DNA of 64,000 nucleotides from Nostoc mirabile CHAB5784 (GTDB lineage: Bacteria > Cyanobacteriota > Cyanobacteriia > Cyanobacteriales > Nostocaceae), in assembly GCF_020829645.1 (NCBI RefSeq), contig NZ_JAIVFS010000020.1:48996-112995 (forward strand), in the 5' to 3' direction. The position numbers were made by a program, and so were the translations under genes. Positions 1 to 8,772 of the stretch are shown here, piece by piece. Every line of letters starts with the position of its first letter. Within the stretch, counting starts at the first letter, position 1. The notes beneath the pieces were generated by a model that was given only the letters and a program-made list of their open reading frames with translations, was not told the origin of the DNA and searched no databases.

Positions 1-1
1 G

Positions 2-2755
2 GGAATGCTTGCAGCATATCAACACTCCACTCCTAGACAATGGCATCCTAACGAAGTTGAATTTTTAATGCAAGCTGCAAGCCATCTCGGTGTGGCAATG
101 CAGCAGGCAGAAAACCTAGAACAAACCAAACAACGCACAGCAGAACTGCAAGATGCAATTGCGCGGCAACGCGCCTTGACGGAAGTGGTAGGGAATATTC
201 GTTCGTCTGTGAACACCGAAATTATTCTGAATACCGCCTGTCAGGAACTTTGCAAACTCTTAAAGCTAGAGCGAGCGGCGGTTTATCGCTTCAATGAAGA
301 CTGGAGCGGTGAATTTGTTAGCCAATTCGGTATGGTAGAGGCGCAGTGGGAGCGAATCAATCCATTTGGCAGAAATCTCGTTTGGGAAGATACCCACCTC
401 CAAGAGACAAAAGGCGGGCGCTACCGCAATAACGAAAGTTTTACCGTAAACGACATTTATCAAGTTAGTCACTCGCGTTGTCACATTGACATTCTAGAGC
501 AATTCAAGATTCGGGCGTATATGTTAGCGCCCATCTTCATTGGACCAAAACTGTGGGGACTGATATCGGCGTATCAACACTCTGGGCCACGGCAATGGGC
601 AAATTACGAAGTTGAGTTCCTCGGACAGGTAGGGGCACAATTAGGGGTTGCAATTCAGCAAGCCGAGAATTTAACTCAGTCAAAACAACAGGCGATCGCC
701 TTACAAGATGCGATCGCTCGGCAACGAACACTAACTGAAGTTGTCGGGAAAATTCGCTCCTCCCTGGATATTGACTTAATCCTGAAAACTACTTGCCAGG
801 AAGTGTGTAAATTGCTGCGAGTTGAGCGGGTCGGCGTTTATCGCTTTAATCCAGACTGGAGTGGTGAATTCGTCAGTCATTTCGGCATGGTTGAGGCACA
901 GTGGGACAGCATCAATCCTTTTGGCAAAAATCTCGTTTGGGAAGATACCCACCTTCAAGAAACCAAAGGCGGACGCTACCGCAACAACGAAAATTTTGCT
1001 GTAAATGACATCTACCAAGCCGGACACTCACGTTGTCACCTAGATATTTTGGAGCAGTTCAAGATTCGCGCCTATGCCTTGACCCCAATTTTTGTAGGAC
1101 GGAATCTGTGGGGATTGCTGGCTGCCTATCAACATTCTGCACCGCGCCAGTGGGATAGTGTGGAAGTGGAATTTTTGGGACAGGTTGCCAGTCAACTCGG
1201 AGTGGCGCTGCAAAGTTCTCAAATGGTGACCCAAATCCAAACTCGCGCTGATGAACTACACAAATCGGCTGAACAGCGCCGGATTTTATTTGATTTGGTC
1301 GTCAAAATTCGGGAATCGTTGGATTTAGAGACGATCCTTAATACCACAGTACAGGAAGTGCGGCGATCGCTGAGTACAGATAGAGTCGGCATCTTTCGCT
1401 TTGATCCTAATGTCGGTTTTTGCAGTGGTGAATTTATTGCTGAAGATGTGTTACCCAAGTTCGATTCTGCCCTCGCCGTAAAGGTGCAAGACTATTGCTT
1501 CGGTGACCAATACGCACCGCAATATCGCCAAGGGCAAGTGCAAGTGATGTCTGATGTCAACAGCGTTGGCTCCAAAGTACCTCATCTTGATGTGATTGAG
1601 CGATTCCAAGTCAAAGCACAGATTATTGTGCCGTTGATGGAAGGTGATGAACTGTGGGGGTTATTGTGCATTCATCAATGTACCCATACACGTAATTGGG
1701 AAGAGGCTGAATTGGAATTTGTCACCCAAGTGGCGGCTCAACTCAGTGTAGCGCTGCGTCAAGCCAACTTGTTTCAACAATCCAGTTTGTTGGGTCAAAC
1801 TCGTGAAGAAGCGAATCAACTCGCCCAGACACTGAATGAGCTGCGTACAGCCCAAATGCAAATTATCCACGCTGAAAAAATGGCCAGCTTGGGTCAACTG
1901 GTGGCGGGAGTTGCCCATGAAATTAATAACCCGATTAATTTCATTCATGGCAACTTGGAACACGCCCACCAATATACGCAAGAATTACTTCGTTATGTAG
2001 AGCTTTTTTGGCATCATTATCCCGATGCCGCACCAGAGATCCAAGAGTTTTTTAATAAAGCTGAAATAGAGTATTTATTCGAGGACTTACCTAAATTATT
2101 TCAGTCTATGCAGGTCGGTACTGAAAGGATTTGCGAAATTGTCACCTCTTTGCGGAACTTCTCACGCCTAGATGAAGCTGACTTCAAGCCAGCAAATATT
2201 CACGAAGGCATCGACAGTACATTGATGATTTTGCAAAACCGCTTAAAGCCCTCAGCCGATAGCCTCACCATTCATGTGAGCAAAGATTATGGTACTTTAC
2301 CTCTAATAGAATGCTATCCCGGTCAGTTGAATCAGGTATTTATGAATTTGCTGTCCAATGCCATTGATGCTCTAGAAGAACGAACCACGCAGGAATCTTC
2401 TGAAGCGATGCCAAAGGCGGGCTACGCCAACGCAAAAAACCCCAGCAAAATCCTAATTTCTACCTCCCTGCTCAATAAAGATTGGATTGTAATTCGCATC
2501 GCCGACAACGGACTCGGCATAGATGAAAAAGTCCTTTCTCGACTGTTCGATCCATTTTTTACTACCAAGGTTGTCGGTAAAGGTACAGGACTGGGATTAT
2601 CTATCAGCTATCAAATAGTCACAGAAAAACACAACGGCAAGATATACTGCCAATCTGAACTTGGCAAAGGTACAGAGTTTGTGGTTGAGTTGCCGATTCG
2701 TCAGGTAACAGCTACAAAATCAGTAGCTAAAATCAAGGTGTTAGACCAGAAATAA
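2..2755 (+). CDS. Multi-GAF sensor histidine kinase, 5' end outside the window
   Basis: A cytoplasmic two-component sensor kinase. The reading frame is open from base 2, and the first residues (MLAAYQHSTPRQW) match the end of the internal GAF repeats, so the gene starts upstream. After that partial GAF come three full GAF domains (about residues 50-215, 235-400 and 420-585), a coiled linker, a HisKA region with VAHEINNP (phospho-acceptor His about 638) and an HATPase with N (NLLSNAIDAL), G1 (DNGLGI) and G2 (GKGTGLGLS) boxes. The first two full GAFs are close copies. Each has a Cys-His pair (Cys about 159 and 344) in the position used by cyanobacteriochromes to hold a bilin; the third has Pro-His there. 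No response regulator follows. A strong terminator sits just downstream. The kinase call is firm; light sensing is inferred. Confidence 0.93.
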   Translation, partial: GMLAAYQHSTPRQWHPNEVEFLMQAASHLGVAMQQAENLEQTKQRTAELQDAIARQRALTEVVGNIRSSVNTEIILNTACQELCKLLKLERAAVYRFNEDWSGEFVSQFGMVEAQWERINPFGRNLVWEDTHLQETKGGRYRNNESFTVNDIYQVSHSRCHIDILEQFKIRAYMLAPIFIGPKLWGLISAYQHSGPRQWANYEVEFLGQVGAQLGVAIQQAENLTQSKQQAIALQDAIARQRTLTEVVGKIRSSLDIDLILKTTCQEVCKLLRVERVGVYRFNPDWSGEFVSHFGMVEAQWDSINPFGKNLVWEDTHLQETKGGRYRNNENFAVNDIYQAGHSRCHLDILEQFKIRAYALTPIFVGRNLWGLLAAYQHSAPRQWDSVEVEFLGQVASQLGVALQSSQMVTQIQTRADELHKSAEQRRILFDLVVKIRESLDLETILNTTVQEVRRSLSTDRVGIFRFDPNVGFCSGEFIAEDVLPKFDSALAVKVQDYCFGDQYAPQYRQGQVQVMSDVNSVGSKVPHLDVIERFQVKAQIIVPLMEGDELWGLLCIHQCTHTRNWEEAELEFVTQVAAQLSVALRQANLFQQSSLLGQTREEANQLAQTLNELRTAQMQIIHAEKMASLGQLVAGVAHEINNPINFIHGNLEHAHQYTQELLRYVELFWHHYPDAAPEIQEFFNKAEIEYLFEDLPKLFQSMQVGTERICEIVTSLRNFSRLDEADFKPANIHEGIDSTLMILQNRLKPSADSLTIHVSKDYGTLPLIECYPGQLNQVFMNLLSNAIDALEERTTQESSEAMPKAGYANAKNPSKILISTSLLNKDWIVIRIADNGLGIDEKVLSRLFDPFFTTKVVGKGTGLGLSISYQIVTEKHNGKIYCQSELGKGTEFVVELPIRQVTATKSVAKIKVLDQK

Positions 2756-2766
2756 GCAAGGAAGCA

Positions 2767-2813
2767 AAGTGATGATTTTTTACCCGTTCACGGGAAAAAT
2801 TATCACTTTTTTA
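2767..2813 (+). terminator. Intrinsic terminator after the sensor kinase
   Basis: A long inverted repeat (GTGATGATTTTT against AAAAATTATCAC, with CCCG/CGGG at the tip) is followed by a run of T. It begins about 12 bases after the kinase stop codon. Confidence 0.8.
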
Positions 2814-2885
2814 CTCAGCACTCACTACTGTTTTGGTGACGACAGTATTACATAATTGTTTTACCTTTTCAGTAACCCAATCAAC

Positions 2886-3106
2886 CAATACGTTTGGGTT
2901 AAGGCTAAAACTCTTTATCAAAGTCAAATTTTTAACGTAGACGCAAAGCGGTGAAGCAGCGCGGTCTTCTCCCAAGGGGAGACGCCAAGGGCGATGGGGG
3001 TTTCCCCCATGAGCGACTGCACCAAGCCGGAGGGCTTGCCGCAGGCTACCGCAGAGGCGCAGAGGAAGCAGAGAGAAGAGAAAAAATGCTTAACCCAAGC
3101 GTATTG
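2886..3106. mobile_element. MITE, CAATACG-type ends, 11-bp target duplication
   Basis: The 221-bp element begins CAATACGTTTGGGTTAAG and ends with the near-perfect inverse, CTTAACCCAAGCGTATTG. It is flanked by exact 11-bp direct repeats, ACCCAATCAAC, at 2875-2885 and 3107-3117. It has no transposase gene; the interior is the common cyanobacterial repeat type rich in GCAGAGG and GCCGCAGGCTACCGC. Related ends occur at 11520-11933, 11592-11761 and as a solo end near 29747. The 10-11 bp duplication suggests mobilisation by an IS4-like transposase, which is inference. Confidence 0.85.
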
Positions 3107-3117
3107 ACCCAATCAAC

Positions 3118-3486
3118 ACGATCTTTACGCCAAAACCTTTCGCCTTCCACTACCTAGGTTGGGACTTAGGGACAGCCAAACTGCTCGTATTCTGCTAAAG
3201 CTGCCACTGCTGCAAGTTTTAGCTGCTTCCCCGTGGATTAACTCAAGAATGCGATCGCCATTCAGTCGAACATTACTATGTGATGTTGGTTCTCGCTGTA
3301 CAATAGCCCTTCTTGCCCTCATTGTACTTTAAGCTCAATCTTCTATAAAGGTAGGTATCTGGTTGCTACAGTCGGGGTGAAAAATACTAAGCTGGTAAAT
3401 AGCACGTTAAAACTTTAGCGGAAATTCAGAATCGCATTCATCGGCGGTTTAGAGTTCCCCATTGGCGAACTACCTGTAATTACATT
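3118..3486. other. Intergenic region before ffh, no gene seen
   Basis: The stretch between the MITE and ffh must hold the ffh promoter and leader. The one longer reading frame on the minus strand (3125-3322) has no recognisable family, no ribosome site and no supporting context. No RNA gene was recognised. Confidence 0.5.
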
Positions 3487-4953
3487 ATGTTTGATGCTCT
3501 ATCTGACCGTTTAGAAGCCGCCTGGAAAAAACTACGGGGACAGGACAAAATTTCTCAATCCAACATTCAAGATGCATTGCGCGAAGTGCGCCGCGCCTTG
3601 TTGGAAGCAGATGTCAATCTCCAGGTAGTCAAAGATTTTATTAGCGAAGTCGAAGCCAAGGCACAGGGAGCCGAGGTGATTACCGGCGTGCGACCCGATC
3701 AACAGTTCATCAAAATTGTTCACGATGAACTGGTGCAGGTGATGGGAGACGAAAATGTTCCCATCGCAGAAGCCCAGGAACAGCCTACTATTGTGCTAAT
3801 GGCTGGGTTGCAAGGTACTGGTAAAACCACAGCTACCGCTAAGTTAGCCTTACATCTGAGAAAATTAGATCGTAGCTGCTTGTTGGTGGCGACAGACGTA
3901 TATCGCCCAGCAGCGATCGACCAGTTGGTGACATTGGGTAAGCAAATTGATGTACCAGTATTTGAACTAGGAAGCGACGCAGATCCCGTAGAAATTGCAA
4001 GGCAAGGTGTAGAACGCGCCAAGGCAGAAGGTGTAAATACAGTAATTATTGATACTGCTGGACGCCTGCAAATTGACGAAGATATGATGGCGGAATTAGC
4101 CCGCATCAAAGCAACTGTCCAACCCCATGAAACTCTGTTGGTGGTGGACGCGATGACTGGTCAAGAGGCAGCGAATCTTACCCGCACCTTCCATGAGCAA
4201 ATCGGAATTACTGGGGCGATTCTCACTAAGATGGATGGTGATAGCCGTGGTGGTGCAGCGCTTTCGGTGCGAAAGATTTCGGGAGCGCCGATTAAGTTTG
4301 TGGGCGTGGGTGAGAAAGTCGAGGCACTGCAACCGTTTTATCCCGATCGCATGGCATCCCGAATTCTGGGAATGGGCGATGTGCTGACCCTGGTAGAAAA
4401 AGCCCAAGAAGAGTTTGATTTAGCCGATGCTGAGAAAATGCAGGAGAAGATTTTGTCAGCGAAGTTTGACTTTACTGACTTTCTCAAGCAGTTGCGGATG
4501 CTGAAGAACATGGGATCTCTGGGAGGCTTCATCAAGATGATTCCAGGGATGAACAAGCTCTCAGACGATCAGCTCAAGCAGGGAGAAACCCAGCTGAAAC
4601 GCTGTGAGGCGATGATTAACTCCATGACTCGCCAAGAACGCCACGACCCTGATTTATTAGCCAGTTCTCCCAGTCGGCGGCGGCGGATTGCTGCTGGCTC
4701 CGGCTATAGAGAGTCAGATGTGACTAAACTGGTAGGTGATTTCCAAAAAATGCGATCGCTCATGCAGCAAATGAGTCAAGGTGGCTTCCCTGGAATGCCG
4801 GGAATGTTCGGCGGTGGCGGCATGGGCAACGCCTTCGCAGGCGCAGGCAATCGTCCCCCAGCCCCAGGATGGCGGGGTTATGGCGGTGATGCCACAGGCA
4901 CGAAAAAGAAAAAAACCAAAGATAAAAAGAAAAAAGGCTTCGGTAATCTTTAG
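3487..4953 (+). CDS. ffh: Signal recognition particle protein Ffh (SRP54)
   Basis: GTPase subunit of the signal recognition particle. It binds 4.5S RNA and hydrophobic signal sequences and delivers nascent chains to FtsY at the membrane. The 488 residues show the N-terminal helical domain, the G domain with the P-loop GLQGTGKTT (about residue 107), DTAGRL and TKMDGDSRGG, and a methionine-rich M domain with the RNA-binding motif SPSRRRRIAAGSG near residue 395. The tail is rich in Gly and Met and ends in Lys-rich residues (TKKKKTKDKKKKG), as in other cyanobacterial Ffh proteins. It lies upstream of rpsP and the KH gene on the same strand, a common bacterial neighbourhood, but is separated from rpsP by a heptamer repeat. 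Confidence 0.98.
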   Translation: MFDALSDRLEAAWKKLRGQDKISQSNIQDALREVRRALLEADVNLQVVKDFISEVEAKAQGAEVITGVRPDQQFIKIVHDELVQVMGDENVPIAEAQEQPTIVLMAGLQGTGKTTATAKLALHLRKLDRSCLLVATDVYRPAAIDQLVTLGKQIDVPVFELGSDADPVEIARQGVERAKAEGVNTVIIDTAGRLQIDEDMMAELARIKATVQPHETLLVVDAMTGQEAANLTRTFHEQIGITGAILTKMDGDSRGGAALSVRKISGAPIKFVGVGEKVEALQPFYPDRMASRILGMGDVLTLVEKAQEEFDLADAEKMQEKILSAKFDFTDFLKQLRMLKNMGSLGGFIKMIPGMNKLSDDQLKQGETQLKRCEAMINSMTRQERHDPDLLASSPSRRRRIAAGSGYRESDVTKLVGDFQKMRSLMQQMSQGGFPGMPGMFGGGGMGNAFAGAGNRPPAPGWRGYGGDATGTKKKKTKDKKKKGFGNL

Positions 4954-4989
4954 TCATTGGGCATTGGGCATGGGGCATTGATAATTTGC

Positions 4990-5058
4990 TAATGACTAAT
5001 GACTAATGACTAATGACTAATGACTAACGACTAATGACTAATGACTAACGACTAATAG
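4990..5058. repeat. Heptamer tandem repeat (TAATGAC)
   Basis: Nine consecutive copies of TAATGAC (two read TAACGAC) run from 4990 to 5052 and end in TAATAG. This is a typical short tandemly repeated repetitive (STRR) tract of Nostocales. It lies between ffh and rpsP. The period of seven makes length variation between strains likely. Confidence 0.9.
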
Positions 5059-5130
5059 CACCAAATGCTAGACGAGTGCTAAAATTAGCATTTCGGCATA
5101 CTTACCAATTAGGAGAATGATTCTTCAACC

Positions 5131-5397
5131 ATGATCAAACTGCGCTTGAAGCGATTCGGTAAAAAGCGGGAAGCAAGTTACCGCATTGTCGCCATTAACA
5201 ACCTCGCTCGCCGCGATGGCCGTCCCCTAGAAGAATTGGGATTCTATAACCCCAGAACCGATGAAGTGCGACTAGACGTTCCCGGCATCGTCAAGCGACT
5301 ACAACAAGGCGCTCAACCCACTGACACCGTCCGTCGCATTTTAGTAAAAGCCAATGTTTTTGAACAGGTCAGTGCCACACCTACAGCCGCATCATAA
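5131..5397 (+). CDS. rpsP: 30S ribosomal protein S16
   Basis: Small-subunit ribosomal protein S16, needed for 30S assembly. The 88-residue product begins [20 protein letters not shown], matching the family, and has the usual length and the [13 protein letters not shown] block. An AGGAGA lies about 14 bases upstream of the ATG, further than usual; the closer ATG at 5117 opens only a five-codon frame that overlaps the rpsP start. The next gene, a KH-domain protein, overlaps its 3' end, the classic rpsP-khpA arrangement. Confidence 0.98.
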   Translation: MIKLRLKRFGKKREASYRIVAINNLARRDGRPLEELGFYNPRTDEVRLDVPGIVKRLQQGAQPTDTVRRILVKANVFEQVSATPTAAS

Positions 5398-5794
5398 TTC
5401 CGGAACAGTATCCCCAACAGCTAGTCCCAACTATGTTGGGCTGGTTCGGTTTTTAGTGCAGCCGTTTTTGGAATCTCCAGAGACTTTAAGCGTCGATTGT
5501 GAAATTTCTCAAGCCCTCAACCGGGCTTGGATTCGCATCGCCTTTGAAAGCACAGATAAAGGGAAAGTGTTTGGTCGAGGGGGACGCAATATTCAGGCGA
5601 TTCGTACAGTAATTGCCGCAGCCGCAGCCGCTACTGGGCAATCAGTATATCTGGATATCTACGGCAGCACTACGCCGGGCCGCGAGGGTATGTCTTTTGA
5701 TGAAGAGACAGAAGAGCGATCGCCACCGCCGACTAGAAGAGAACCGCGTGGAAATGATGGGCCTAAACCCATTGTTAAACCCCGTCTCCGCTAG
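5354..5794 (+). CDS. khpA: KH-domain RNA-binding protein (KhpA family)
   Basis: Small cytoplasmic RNA-binding protein. Its core ([14 protein letters not shown], then [18 protein letters not shown] with the GRGG loop of a type II KH domain) is the KhpA/YlqC signature, and its place directly after rpsP is the conserved KhpA context. The C-terminus is extended and charged ([14 protein letters not shown]), typical of cyanobacterial members. The start is uncertain: the ATG at 5354 overlaps rpsP by 44 bases, while a GTG at 5372 or a later non-ATG codon would also give a full KH domain. Coupled translation with rpsP is likely. Confidence 0.88.
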   Translation: MFLNRSVPHLQPHHNSGTVSPTASPNYVGLVRFLVQPFLESPETLSVDCEISQALNRAWIRIAFESTDKGKVFGRGGRNIQAIRTVIAAAAAATGQSVYLDIYGSTTPGREGMSFDEETEERSPPPTRREPRGNDGPKPIVKPRLR

Positions 5795-5813
5795 GTTGAA
5801 ACTAGGAGCAAGT

Positions 5814-5848
5814 CTGAGCGGTTGTGGTTACCTCCGCTCAGAATTTTT
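5814..5848 (+). terminator. Intrinsic terminator of the rpsP-KH operon
   Basis: A perfect 8-bp stem CTGAGCGG / CCGCTCAG with a 12-base loop is followed by AATTTTTAT, about 20 bases after the KH gene stop. Confidence 0.88.
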
Positions 5849-6144
5849 ATAAAGATGGAAAGTAGCAAAAAGATTTTTGGATCTTTTTTTGAACTCTTCA
5901 CCGAAGAGGCAGGGGAGCAGGGGGCAGGGGGCAGGGGGTAGGGGGCAGGGAGAAAAATAATGGAATTACCCTGCCACAAGGGTTAGAGAGCAACTAAATT
6001 TATTTATGCCAAAAGTAAAAGTATTTATTTCGAGATGTGTAACATGAGAAATAATACGTCCTTACTTTCAGCAGCCCTACATTCATGTATGGGGATTCCC
6101 CCCCTATTCCCCGCAAGAACTGCCCCTTTTCCTCTTTTTGACCA
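5849..6144. other. Intergenic region with a G-rich repeat
   Basis: This stretch holds a G-rich tract of repeated GGGGGCA units at about 5905-5950 and AT-rich sequence after it. No gene or RNA was recognised. Confidence 0.5.
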
Positions 6145-6393
6145 GTAGGGGCGTACAACTGTACATTGGTGTCAACTTTTGCCTTGGCGAATGGAATTCG
6201 CGGCTACACAAACTCTCGTCCACCTCCGTGGACTAATACAAAATCAAAGATTTTTAACCCACGGAGGTGGGTAAAGTCTCGTGTAGACAAGCCAGTGCGT
6301 TGGGCGGCGAGCCACTCTTGTTGCAACTGGCGTGCGGTTTATAACCGCCCTTTTAACGTTAAGTTGACACGCATGACAACTGTATGCCCCTAC
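6145..6393. mobile_element. MITE with long GTAGGGGC...GTGTCAACTT inverted ends
   Basis: Both ends read inward as GTAGGGGCRTACA, then a short variable part, then GTGTCAACTT, about 33 bp of imperfect inverted repeat. The interior carries AATTCGCGGCTACACAAAC and paired GTCCACCTCCGTGGAC / CCCACGGAGGTGGG sequences. A second copy of the same family lies at 58383-58755. There is no coding capacity. The target duplication could not be fixed. Confidence 0.75.
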
Positions 6394-6512
6394 AGCCAAT
6401 TCATTTGTTGCAAAGATTTTTCCAAAATGTAAGTAATAAAAGCGTAATTTCGCCAAGAGCGAAAAAACATTAACCTTTGTCAAACACAGATCCTCACCAA
6501 TTAAGAAATACT

Positions 6513-7466
6513 ATGGCAGGTGCCTTAACAATTCAGCTGCCCAATATTCCCAGTGCGATCGCTCTTGGAGGAGATGGAGAAGAAAATCTCAAAATCCTAT
6601 CTCGGCAAACAGGAGCCACTTTAGTGCTACGCGGACAGGAATTAGTGATTTCTGGTACCGAAGGGCAAATTGATCTGGCTTCTCGATTAGTGCGATCGCT
6701 TGAAGACCTCTGGATTAAAGGCAATACTATTTCCAGTGCCGATATTTTAACAGCTCGTCAAGCCATAGATAGCGATCGGCAAGGGGAACTGCAAGATTTA
6801 CAGCGAAATGTCCTCGCCAAAAGTCGCCGGGGTGAAGAAGTTCGTGCCAAAACCTTCCGCCAGCGTCAATATATTGATGCACTCCGTAGACGTGATCTTA
6901 CCTTTGGTATTGGGCCTGCTGGTACTGGTAAGACTTATCTCGCTGTTGTTGTCGCCGTGCAAGCACTCCTTGCTAACCAGTTCGAAAAGCTAATTTTAAC
7001 TCGCCCTGCCGTCGAAGCTGGTGAAAAACTCGGTTTTTTGCCTGGAGACTTACAACAGAAAGTTAATCCTTATCTTCGCCCACTTTACGATGCTATTTAT
7101 GAATTTATCGACCCCGAAAAAGTACCCAGCTTAATGGAACGCGGTGTGATTGAAGTCGCACCACTCGCTTATATGCGGGGACGCACCCTCAATAACGCCT
7201 TTGTAATTGTGGATGAAGCGCAAAATACTACACCCGCTCAGATGAAAATGGTTTTGACTCGTTTGGGCTTCCGTTCTCGGATGGTGATTACAGGCGACAT
7301 GACACAAACTGATTTGCCACTTCACCAACAATCTGGTTTAGGAGTGGCTTTACAAATTTTAAAACACGTTGAAGGCATTGCCTTTTGCGAATTTTCCCAA
7401 AAAGATGTCGTGCGCCATCCTTTAGTTCAGCGCATTGTTGCTGCTTATGAACAATACGAAAAATAG
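6513..7466 (+). CDS. PhoH-like ATPase
   Basis: PhoH family P-loop NTPase, a cytoplasmic protein of RNA-linked but poorly defined function. The product from this ATG is 317 residues. It has an N-terminal KH-like region (ILSRQTGATLVLRGQELVISG) and the PhoH core with Walker A GPAGTGKTYLAV (about residue 135), RPAVEAGEKLGFLPGD and Walker B FVIVDEAQNTTPAQM. The frame is open upstream to a TTG at 6477, but the ATG at 6513 fits the usual N-terminus of the family (short lead into LTIQLPN). It is called PhoH-like and not a phosphate-starvation gene because no Pho box was seen. Confidence 0.93.
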   Translation: MAGALTIQLPNIPSAIALGGDGEENLKILSRQTGATLVLRGQELVISGTEGQIDLASRLVRSLEDLWIKGNTISSADILTARQAIDSDRQGELQDLQRNVLAKSRRGEEVRAKTFRQRQYIDALRRRDLTFGIGPAGTGKTYLAVVVAVQALLANQFEKLILTRPAVEAGEKLGFLPGDLQQKVNPYLRPLYDAIYEFIDPEKVPSLMERGVIEVAPLAYMRGRTLNNAFVIVDEAQNTTPAQMKMVLTRLGFRSRMVITGDMTQTDLPLHQQSGLGVALQILKHVEGIAFCEFSQKDVVRHPLVQRIVAAYEQYEK

Positions 7467-7529
7467 TCATTAGTCATTGGTCATTTGTCATTTGTTATTG
7501 GTCAAAAAACTGAGAAAGGATAGCAATTT

Positions 7530-7934
7530 ATGACTACTACTTTGAAAGAATTTTTAGCAGCTTGTGAGACTTTGGGAACTTTGCGTTTAATTGTTACTAG
7601 CAGCGCTGCTGTATTAGAAGCACGAGGCAAAATAGAAAAGTTATTTTATGCAGAATTGCCTAAAGGGAAGTATGCAAATATGCATACCGAGGGCTTTGAG
7701 TTTCACTTGAATATGGACAAAATTACTCAGGTGAAATTTGAAACAGGTGAAGCGAAGAGGGGTAATTTTACAACCTATGCTATTCGGTTTTTAGATGATA
7801 AACAAGAACCTGCCTTAAGCCTGTTTTTGCAATGGGGTAAACCTGGCGAATATGAACCCGGTCAAGTAGAGGCTTGGCAAACTTTAAAGGATCAGTATGG
7901 GGATATTTGGCAACCTTTACCAGCAGAAATTTAA
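7530..7934 (+). CDS. ChuX/HutX-family heme-like substrate-binding protein
   Basis: A 134-residue cytoplasmic protein resembling the ChuX/HutX heme-carrier fold, which many cyanobacteria carry as a short stand-alone protein. Visible features are the acidic/hydrophobic start MTTTLKEFLAACETLGTLRL, a central strand-rich part (YANMHTEGFEFHLNMDKI), and FLQWGKPGEYEPGQVEAW near the end. No heme-uptake transporter or TonB gene is nearby, so a role in heme handling is only a family-based guess. It follows phoH by about 60 bases on the same strand and is convergent with the next gene, whose stop codon lies only a few bases away. Confidence 0.7.
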   Translation: MTTTLKEFLAACETLGTLRLIVTSSAAVLEARGKIEKLFYAELPKGKYANMHTEGFEFHLNMDKITQVKFETGEAKRGNFTTYAIRFLDDKQEPALSLFLQWGKPGEYEPGQVEAWQTLKDQYGDIWQPLPAEI

Positions 7935-7936
7935 AG

Positions 7937-8275
7937 CTAAACTGATAGGGGTGGAGGAAATCGGATATCTGCACTGAACTGCTCCACATTAATGCTGCGA
8001 TGAATCGGTAAAACATATTCTAAATTTTGGTGGGGGCGGGGAATAATATGATAAGAAATCACTTCGCCACCGTTAACTCGCAGCACCGCCTTTAATCCTG
8101 CTATCACCGCCACATTCACTTCGCCTATAACCCCCCGAATTAACACAGTAATTCTTCCCAAATCAGTATTTTCATAACCAACAAGAGTGACGCGGGCAGC
8201 TTTACACATGGCATCTCCGACTTCCACTGCTGTGGGAACTCCATAAACTTCAATCATGCCTAGTGCCAATGTCAT
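7937..8275 (-). CDS. Carboxysome shell protein, CcmK-type BMC hexamer (stand-alone paralogue)
   Basis: Single BMC-domain protein that would form hexameric tiles of the beta-carboxysome shell. The 112 residues align with CcmK along their length: LALGMIEVYGVPTAVEVGDA, KAARVTLVGYE, the pore-region motif (VLIRGVIGEVNVAV) and RVNGGEVISYHIIPRPHQNL. The family's usual pore triplet KIGSG is replaced by NTDLG, so the pore chemistry should differ from CcmK1/K2. It stands alone, away from ccmKLMN and from any ccmK3-K4 pair, which fits the minor CcmK paralogues of filamentous strains (K5/K6 type). The exact number is not assigned. Confidence 0.87.
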   Translation of the reverse strand: MTLALGMIEVYGVPTAVEVGDAMCKAARVTLVGYENTDLGRITVLIRGVIGEVNVAVIAGLKAVLRVNGGEVISYHIIPRPHQNLEYVLPIHRSINVEQFSADIRFPPPLSV

Positions 8276-8772
8276 GCTGTCACCATAATTTAGGATTGTA
8301 GGGTTAAGTATCTTTAACTAGTTCCGTGGATTTAAGTCCCCCGGTTCAATAAAAATTTTGTTTTGTGTTGGGGTTAAATCCCCATTACAAAACAAAATTT
8401 ACGAAAGCGTTGCGGGGCAAAGCCCATTACGAATTACGAATTACGAATTACGTTAGCGCAGCGTTAGCGACGCAGGAGCGTCATTACGAATTATTTAACT
8501 ATGTTGGCTCCTGGCGATGGAAAATTAATGACTAAACAATATTTTCTAAGTGGATATCTAGTAGGATAATAAATAATAAATTAAGTGTATCATTATCCCA
8601 TAGATTAAGTAAATTGGCGCAAATAAAGTGAACTATAGAAAAAAATAAAACTCTATGATTAGCTTTTAGTAAGCGCTTTGTCGCTAAAGCGATGACTACA
8701 ACTTTTAATTTTTTACACAAACTTACTTAATTTTTAATCGATAAAAAATAAACATTAAATATAAAACTACTA
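8276..8772. other. Intergenic region with short repeats
   Basis: Holds an inverted GGATTTAAGTCCCCC / GGGGTTAAATCCCC pair with AAATTTTGTTTTGT and its inverse inside (8330-8402), an ATTACGA heptamer tract (about 8424-8453) and a GTTAGCGCAGCGTTAGCG repeat. The last 250 bases are AT-rich and should carry the promoter of the next gene. No gene or RNA was recognised. Confidence 0.55.

Noticed and set aside
3125..3322. Small minus strand gene before ffh
   Set aside because: No recognisable family, no ribosome site, lies in repeat-flanked intergenic DNA.
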